Assembly: GCA_947623455.1 (NCBI GenBank)
Contig: OX392527.1
Location: 46,916,401 to 46,980,400 of the forward strand
Reading direction: 5' to 3'
Origin: Mimachlamys varia
Lineage: Eukaryota; Mollusca; Bivalvia; Pectinida; Pectinidae
Length of the DNA: 64,000 nucleotides
In this document: piece by piece, positions 56,540 to 64,000 of the stretch
How positions within the stretch are numbered: the stretch's first letter is position 1
How the letters are laid out: each line of letters begins with the position of its first letter
Position numbers and translations under genes: made by a program
Notes under the pieces: generated by a model
What the model was told of the DNA's origin: nothing
Databases searched by the model: none
The model's input: only the letters and a program-made list of their open reading frames with translations

Positions 56540-56703
56540 CCGGATGTTAGCGCACAAAGTTTTTTTTTGTGGGAGGAAACCGAAGTACCTGGAGAAATGC
56601 ACGTGGTCGGGCAGGTGACCTTTTCACATCCGGTCGGGGAATCGAACCCCGGCCGCCTTGGTGAAAGGCAAGTGTGCTATCTAATGCACCACCCGACCAT
56701 TGT
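56540..56703 (-). mobile_element. tRNA-derived SINE with intact A and B boxes
   Basis: On the minus strand the head begins GGTCGGGTGGTGCATTAGAT at 56698 and includes GGTTCGATTCC, a perfect Pol III B box. It is followed by a body with 'ggtacttcggtttcctccca' and a T/A-rich end. The anticodon arm (TGCCT-TTCACCA-AGGCG) has a plausible 7-nt loop, but there is no acceptor stem, so it is a SINE and not a tRNA gene. Confidence 0.78.
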
Positions 56704-56809
56704 CATTGTCGAATTGGGATTAAAACTTCAAAAATCATGAAAAATAATTATACAAAAATCTAACCCCACTCCCTATCCTTTCTCTCCAGCAGGGGCATAA
56801 AAACATTTG

Positions 56810-56965
56810 TTCTTCCGGAACACCTGGTCTTATTCTCTTGTGCTTTTACGAGGGTCTCCATTTAAATCTTTCCTTTGTTCCTATTTTGCCCCTAGTTTAA
56901 TCGATTTTGAGTTCGGATAATGGTTTTGTTGACGCTTTGGTATTCTCTGATTTTATTTTTTTTAC
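56810..56965 (+). mobile_element. LINE 3' tail, shortest copy
   Basis: Starts at 'cttccggaacacctggtctt' and ends in a T-run after 'tattctctgattttattt', consistent with a very short 5'-truncated insertion. Confidence 0.75.
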
Positions 56966-57732
56966 ATATATGAAGCATATAATTAATCTTATCAATACAC
57001 AATCTAGATATGTTTTCCTTTAAGGCAACAGGTGCCAGTGCACTAGTTATAAACTCGAACAAGAGTTCCAATCAGGGTGCGTTTGATTCGAAGTATTCTC
57101 CGTTCTCTGGGGTTTTGTTTCCTGCGCATTGTTAAACGATACCCAATACCGAACTACATGTAGCTTCGTTATACAGACATGCGTAGGCAAAGGTAGAGCT
57201 ATCATTATCTTCAAAACGATAATTATTGACAATGCACAGCAAATCTTTCACTGCAAACTCAGCTTAATAATGATGAAATACAAAATTTTCGCCTAATGTT
57301 CAACAAAATTTATAATTAAAAACCTATATTGTACTCAAAGGATGTAAACTTATGGCAATTATCATGAAAAGACCAAAAAAATATTCTGATACTTATTTCT
57401 AAAACCAAATAAAGTATAGTCTTAAAACCCGACATGTAAAATCTCACCAAGATTTACGGGCATCATAAATCGTTGCGGGAATCGAGTTAACACGTTTTCT
57501 GAGATAATTGGCGCAACATCTCAAATATCTGAAATCTGAAGTATGTTTTAGCTAATGAGGACGGATGTTTACAGGCCCAGCTGCGACACAAACATGAACA
57601 CTTTCATCAAAATCCTATTTGCCTGCATCAGATTTCAAACCATACAGCACATTTTATAAAAAAAATACTATTGACGGAAAATTCTGGTTTTTAAAGCTTT
57701 GCTGTTGTATAGTATTCGATAGCTTCCTCTCG

Positions 57733-60700
57733 CTGTTGTACGTGGTACATGATGTACTAAGTACTCGGTTATTGGTAGAGTGTCTACTGTACGTGGTACT
57801 AAGTATTGGGTTATTGTGAGAGTGTCTACTGTACGTGATGTTAAGTATTGGGTTATTGTGAGAGTGTCTACTGTACGTGGTACTAAGTGTTGGGTTATTG
57901 TGAGAGTGTCTACTGTACGTGGTACTAAGTGTTGGGTTATTGTGAGAGTGTCTACTGTACGTGATGTTACGTGTTGGGTTATTGAGAGAGTGTCTACTGT
58001 ACGTGGTACTAAGTGTTGGGTTATTGTGAGAGTGTCTACTGTACGTGCTGTTAAGTGTTGGGTTATTGTGAGAGTGTCTACTGTACGTGATGTTACGTGT
58101 TGGGTTATTGTGAGAGTGTCTACTGTACGTGGTACTAAGTGTTGGGTTATTGTGAGAGTGTCTACTGTACGTGATGTTACGTGTTGGGTTATTGTGAGAG
58201 TGTCTACTGTACGTGATGCTAAGTGTTGGGTTATTGTGAGAGTGTCTACTGTACGTGATGTTACGTGTTGGGTTATTGTGAGAGTGTCTACTGTACGTGA
58301 TGCTAAGTGTTGGGTTATTGTGAGAGTGTCTACTGTACGTGGTACTAAGTGTTGGGTTATTGTTAGAGTGTCTACTGTACGTGGTACTAAGTGTTGGGTT
58401 ACTGTTAGAGTGTCTACTGTATGTGGTACTCAGTATTCGGTTATTGTGTGAGCGACTACTGTACGTGGTAGTAAGTGTTGGGTTACTGTTAGAGTGTCTA
58501 CTGTACGTGGTACTAAGTGTTGGGTTACTGTGAGAGTGTCTACTGTACGCGGTACTAAGTGTTGGGTTATTTTGAGAGTGTCCACTGTACGCGGTACTAA
58601 GTGTTGGGTTATTGTGAGAGTGTCCACTGTACGTGGTACTAAGTGTTAGGTTATTGGTAGCGTGTCTACTGTACGTGGTAGTTAGTGTTGGGTTATTGTG
58701 AGAGTGTCTACTGTACGTGGTACTCAGTATTGGGTTATTGTGTGAGTGACTACTGTACGTGGTACTCAGTATTGGGTTATTGGTAGAGTGTCCACTGTAC
58801 GTGGTACTAAGTATTGGGTTATTGTGAGAGTGTCTACTGTACGTGGTATTAAGTATTGGGTTATTGTGAGAGTGACTACTGTACGTGATACTAAGTGTTG
58901 GGTTATTGGTAAAGTGTTTAATGTATGTGGTAGTTAGTATTGGGTTATTGTGAGAGTGCCTACTGTATGTGGTAGTTAGTGTTGGGTTATTAGTAGAGTG
59001 TCTACTGTACGCGGTACTTAGTATTGGGTTATTGTGAGAGTGCCTACTGTATGTGGTAGTTAGTGTTGGGTTATTAGTAGATTGTCTACTGTACGTGGTA
59101 CTAAGTGTTGGGTTATTGGTATAGTGTCTACTGTACGCGGTACTTAGTATTGGGTTATTGGTAGAGTGTCTACTGTGCGTGGTACTAAGTGTTGGGTTAT
59201 TGTGAGAGTGTCTACTGTACGTGATGTTAAGTGATGGGTTATTGTGAGAGTGTCTACTGTACGTGGTACTAAGTGTTGGGTTATTGGTAGAGTGTCTACT
59301 GTACGTGGTGGTTAGTATTGGGTTATTGTGAGAGTGTCTACTGTACGTGATGTTAAGTGTTGGGTTATTGTGAGAGTGTCTACTGTACGTGGTACTAAGT
59401 GTTGGGTTATTGTGAGAGTGTCTACTGTACGTGGTACTAAGTATTGATTTATTGTGAGAGTGCCTACTGTACGTGGTACTAAGTATTGATTTATTGTGAG
59501 AGTGTCTACTGTACGTGGTACTAAGTATTGATTTATTGTGAGAGTGTCTACTGTACGTGGTACTAAGTATTGGGTTATTGTGAGAGTGTCTACTGTACGT
59601 GGTACTAAGTATTGGGTTATTGGTAGAGTGACTACTGTACGTGGTAGTTAGTGTTGGGTTATTGGTATAATGTCTACTGTACGTGGTACTCAGTATTGGG
59701 TTATTGGTAGAGTGACTACTGTACGTGGTAGTTAGTGTTGGGTTATTGGTATAATGTCTACTGTACGTGGTACTAAGTATTGATTTATTGTGAGAGTGCC
59801 AACTGTACGTGGTACTAAGTGTTGGGTTATTGTGAGAGTGTCTACTGTACGAGGTACTAAGTGTTGGGTTATTGTGAGAGTGTCTACTGTACGTGCTGTT
59901 AAGTGTTGGGTTATTGTGAGAGTGTCTACTGTACGTGATGTTACGTGTTGGGTTATTGTGAGAGTGTCTACTGTACGTGGTACTAAGTATTGATTTATTG
60001 TGAGAGTGCCTACTGTACGTGGTACTAAGTATTGATTTATTGTGAGAGTGTCTACTGTACGTGGTACTAAGTATTGATTTATTGTGAGAGTGCCTACTGT
60101 ACGTGGTACTAAGTATTGATTTATTGTGAGAGTGTCTACTGTACGTGGTACTAAGTATTGATTTATTGTGAGAGTGCCTACTGTACGTGGTACTAAGTAT
60201 TGATTTATTGTGAGAGTGTCTACTGTACGTGGTACTAAGTATTGATTTATTGTGAGAGTGCCTACTGTACGTGGTACTAAGTATTGATTTATTGTGAGAG
60301 TGCCTACTGTACGTGGTACTAAGTATTGATTTATTGTGAGAGTGCCTACTGTACGTGGTACTAAGTATTGATTTATTGTGAGAGTGCCTACTGTACGTGG
60401 TACTAAGTATTGATTTATTGTGAGAGTGCCTACTGTACGTGGTACTAAGTATTGATTTATTGTGAGAGTGCCTACTGTACGTGGTACTAAGTATTGATTT
60501 ATTGTGAGAGTGTCTACTGTACGTGGTACTAAGTATTGATTTATTGTGAGAGTGCCTACTGTACGTGGTACTAAGTATTGATTTATTGTGAGAGTGTCTA
60601 CTGTACGTGGTACTAAGTATTGATTTATTGTGAGAGTGTCTACTGTACGTGGTACTAAGAATTGGGTTATTGGTAGAGTGACTACTGTACGTGGTAGTTA

Positions 60701-60890
60701 GTGTTGGGTTATTGGTATAATGTCTACTGTACGTGGTGGTTAGTGTTGGGTTATTGGTAGATTGTCTACTGTACGTGGTAGCTAGTGTTGGGTTTTTTGT
60801 TAGGTGATTACTGTATTTAGTACTAAGCATTGGGATAATGGTACAATGTCTGCAGTACGTGGTACGTAGTGTGGGATTATTGGTCAACTT
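57733..60890. repeat. 42-bp minisatellite, about 75 copies
   Basis: The unit is 42 bp ('gtgtctactgtacgtggtac' plus 'taagtattgggttattgtgaga'). Subtypes differ at ggtactaag/gatgttaag/gtagttag and at gggttattg/gatttattg. Because the period is 14 codons and no indel breaks it, the minus strand is open from 61016 to 57654, reading variants of HSHNNPTLSTTYSR; the first ATG in that frame is at 60830, inside the array. Between about 59985 and 60650 some 16 units are of one type (NKSIL), a recently homogenised block. No signal peptide, splice-supported start or known family, so it is called a repeat and not a gene. Confidence 0.97.
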
Positions 60891-63171
60891 TTTGCATGTG
60901 TGTTTACATAATTCGAGTACATTGATGTGCACATTATAATTACAGTATAGTAAATCTTCGATATACTGTGGAGATACATAGTGGAGGCATATAAACAATT
61001 CGATCGTCAGTGACAAGAGAGAATGTTGGTGGTGGTTAGCTTGAAATACGCTGGTGATAAAAGAAATAGCAAGATAACCGTAAAATCTCTATATTGGAGG
61101 AAATAAAAAAAATAATGTCTTCCTGTTTTCATTATACTGCAACAATACATCAAATCCCAAGTCAGAGTTTCCTTAATAACATATTTGCATATTACATTTG
61201 TATATGTTCATATATACATATATTACAATATTATATATGGTAGATTCATTGTTAAGTCAAGTAAAGGCCAACGTTACGTTGCTAGTACGTACGTCGTCAA
61301 TGTAAACAGTATCTCTATAACTGCAAACGATTGCATACAGTACTCTATAGATCCATAAATATATACATTTGTATACACAATATACAGGTACCCTTACACG
61401 CGTACAATACCCTTAAGCTTGTTGCAGCGTTGCATTATAACGCCTACGCTGTATATACAATGTAAAAAGAGTAATGTTAAACACTATATTTTTTTTTATA
61501 AAATTTACTCACCTCACTCTTTCCAGGTAAAATGTAAACTTTAAAGTGTTCCTCTCCTATGTACATTAATATTTTATATAGATCATGTGAGTTTGTGACG
61601 TCACATATACCCGGATAATACGTATACTCACCTGACTAGCCGGGTATTCCGTTAAGGTCACAACCCCGTATAGTCTATTTCAAATAAATTATTTCATTAT
61701 TAAGGTGACAATACAAGCCAAAAAACTTAAAGTGATAAATAAATTTTACACAGTAATGTATTAATATACATGAGAAGTAATGAAAGTCTGTACATAATTT
61801 TCCTTACTCTATGGTTTCGTTGTATTTCTATATATACAAAATGTTTGTTGAAACAGACTATAGATATCTCTATACGTTGCTATTTTTAGCTCTGATTCAG
61901 AGTGTATTGTGTACAATGTATATTATCACTGTCATGTGCAAACATTATTTCGAAACATCAGCTATTATATATATATAGTTAACTGAAGTAAGTTTAATGG
62001 TTACTTTCTTCAATCTTTCGAAGTAGACTCTTGTAATGGAACCAACCTACAAAGTGACAATTTATATTCAGGAGTATTGTAATTAAGCCTACTTCATAGG
62101 ACAAAATTATATTTGAGTAAGATTCTCGCCTCGGCAGTTAAAGCTAACCTCTCGGCCTTCGGCCTGTCACCATTGTCGAAAATCAAGTGATTTTTTACTT
62201 ACAGACCATTGTTCAATAGGTATCATATTTATATTGTTTAAAGTGATTAATCATGCATAACATTTAGATGAATATGATTGATCAATAGCGGCTTGTTTGG
62301 TAAAATATTCGAATGTGCAAAGCATTGTTAGTTTGATACTTAAATAGATAATGATAATTGTATTATTAATAATGCTTTAACTTTTCAAAGCTCTACAATA
62401 CATTGTCACAACTAAGCTTACACCAGACGAGTTTTAAATATTTACCTGTTAAAGAAAACAGGTGAATTGTACAAGTAGATTACAGGAAAATAATAAAAAC
62501 ACAAATAGCTGAGCTCTCTCCTTAAGCTTGCAATACTGTGACAAACTGGATTATGTATACGTTATAAGCGGCATTTTATATTAGCATAATAATAAAATCT
62601 TTTATTTAACCAGGGTTATGTATTTAGACAAGTCTAATTTACAATATGGCCCTGAAAACGCTTAGATATTATTTGAAGCTTGATTTGGATGTAAAATGCA
62701 CTTAATTGAATTGAATTCAAATTTAAAAACGATCGATTGCTCTTCTGGATATCCTACTCATCTGTCTTAAAGGTCAAAGTTGGACACGTACTGACGTACA
62801 TATTTTGTTTAATTCAATCTAATAAGTATACATAAAGTATATTTATAATTATATCGATAGGTCTTACTTCAAACATTGGTGACATTTCTTCCAAATTTAT
62901 TTGGACAATAAAGAATGCATGTATGTGCAGTGTTGTTCAGGTAATAATTAGTTTCTTCAACAACATACTAAATACTGTTTTCTGGGGGTGATTGATAAAA
63001 ATACTGTTTCTGGCGTACCTGAATCATACAACTAGTAAAACATATTACGTATGAGACCACCCTGCTTATTTATTGAATAGCCTGTGTATAAGATATCTAG
63101 GGGAAGTCTCTGACAGATGGAGAATTTCAGTATATTATCAATTCAACAACATCAAATCCAATCAAAATGTA
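60891..63171. other. Intergenic between the 42-bp and 36-bp arrays
   Basis: AT-rich, no motif-bearing open frame. A CRE octamer lies at 61596-61603 and a small 'ctcggccttcggcctg' hairpin near 62150. Confidence 0.5.
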
Positions 63172-64000
63172 ACTCCCCTACTCCCGACCCAGTTTGGCAG
63201 TATTTCCCCCTCAATTACCTAGCTCTGGACAGTACAGTATTTCCCCTTCATTTACCTAGCTGGACATTACAGTATTTCCCCCTCATATACCTAGCTGGAC
63301 ATTACAGTATTTCCCCATCATTTACCTAGCTGGACACTACAGTATTTTCCCATTATAAACTAAGCTGGACATTACAGTATCCCCCCTCATATACCTAGCA
63401 GGACATTAAAGTACTTCCCCATCATATACCTAGCTGGACATTACAATATTTCCCCCTCATATACCTAGCTGGACATTACAGTATTTCCCCCTCATTTACC
63501 TAGCTGGACATTACAGTATTTCCCCATCATTTACCTAGCTGGACATTACAGTATTTCCCCCTCATTTACCTAGCTGGACATTACAGTATTTCCCCATCAT
63601 TTACCTAGCTGGACATTACAGTATTTCCCCACCATTTACCTAGCTGGACATTACAGTATTTCCCCATCATATACCTAGCTGGACATTAAAGTATTTCCCC
63701 CTCATTTACCTAGCTGGACATTACAGTATTTCCCCATCATTTACCTAGCTGGACATTACAGTATTTCCCCACCATTTACCTAGCTGGACATTACAGTATT
63801 TCCCCTCATATACCTAGCTGGACATTACAGTATTTCCCCACCATTTACCTATCTGGACATTATAGTATTTCCCCCTCATATACCTAGCTGGCCATTACAG
63901 TATTTCCCCATCATTTACCTAGCTGAACATTACAGTATTTCCCCCTCATTTACATAGCTTGACATTACAATATTTCCCCCTCATATACCTAGCTGGACAT
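63172..64000. repeat. 36-bp minisatellite, at least 23 copies, running off the window end
   Basis: The unit is 36 bp: 'acctagctggacattacagt' plus 'atttccccctcattt'. Units vary mainly at ccctcat/cccatcat/cccaccat and atttac/atatac. The array is still in register at position 64000, so its true length is unknown. Confidence 0.97.

Larger units (their letters stand above)
55606..57732. other. Intergenic between tandem arrays
   Basis: Holds the G-rich tract, one SINE and one LINE tail. No gene recognised. Confidence 0.55.

Noticed and set aside
56625..56700. tRNA gene on the minus strand
   Set aside because: A and B boxes are good but the acceptor stem does not close and a SINE body follows.
57780..58451. 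Plus-strand 223-codon frame over the same array
   Set aside because: Open only over part of the array and explained by the same periodicity.
57654..61016. 1120-codon minus-strand open frame as a protein-coding gene
   Set aside because: It is almost entirely the 42-bp array, whose period is a multiple of three. There is no ATG before the array, no signal peptide or splice support, and unit differences are mostly non-synonymous. Kept as a finding, not as a CDS.

Overview
This window is eukaryotic nuclear DNA. It is AT-rich, the genes are split by GT-AG introns, and most of the rest is dispersed and tandem repeats. The repeat families (a tRNA-derived SINE head joined to a body with a conserved 'ggacgttaaac' end, 5'-truncated LINE tails, TTAA-flanked MITEs, foldback elements) together with the gene content suggest a marine bivalve or another lophotrochozoan. 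That assignment is inference from remembered repeat types and was not tested by any search.

Two genes can be supported, both on the minus strand. The first (38254 down to 10783) is a complete M1-family membrane aminopeptidase N-like ectoenzyme. I resolved 19 coding exons whose phases all join, giving 2922 nt and 973 residues: a short cytoplasmic tail, a signal-anchor helix, a GAMEN-type exopeptidase motif that reads GAMEH, the HEIAH zinc site with Glu 18 residues later, and a catalytic Tyr. The second (53848 down to 48356) encodes a predicted 629-residue protein with four tandem TM2 domains and a Gly-Tyr-Pro-Gln repeat tail ending with a PPPY motif. Its basic N-terminal exon is supported only by an open frame and an exactly phased splice donor.

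Layout: 1-10.4 kb is repeat-strewn intergenic DNA (SINE heads near 6.1 kb, a LINE tail at 7.15-7.67 kb). 10.4-38.9 kb is the aminopeptidase gene, whose 9.7-kb first intron holds a 50-copy 68-bp minisatellite and several foldback elements. 38.9-48.0 kb is intergenic with three TTAA-flanked MITEs. 48.0-48.3 kb holds a 134-bp tandem duplication, each copy carrying a perfect RFX-type X-box palindrome just 3' of the TM2 gene. 48.36-53.85 kb is the TM2 gene. 54.5-64 kb is dominated by tandem arrays: a perfect 217-bp duplication, a ~232-bp array, a 42-bp array of about 75 copies that keeps a 3.3-kb open frame on the minus strand, and a 36-bp array that runs off the end of the window.

The two genes show no evident functional link. 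No bacterial-type operon, CRISPR array, rRNA or intact tRNA gene was seen.
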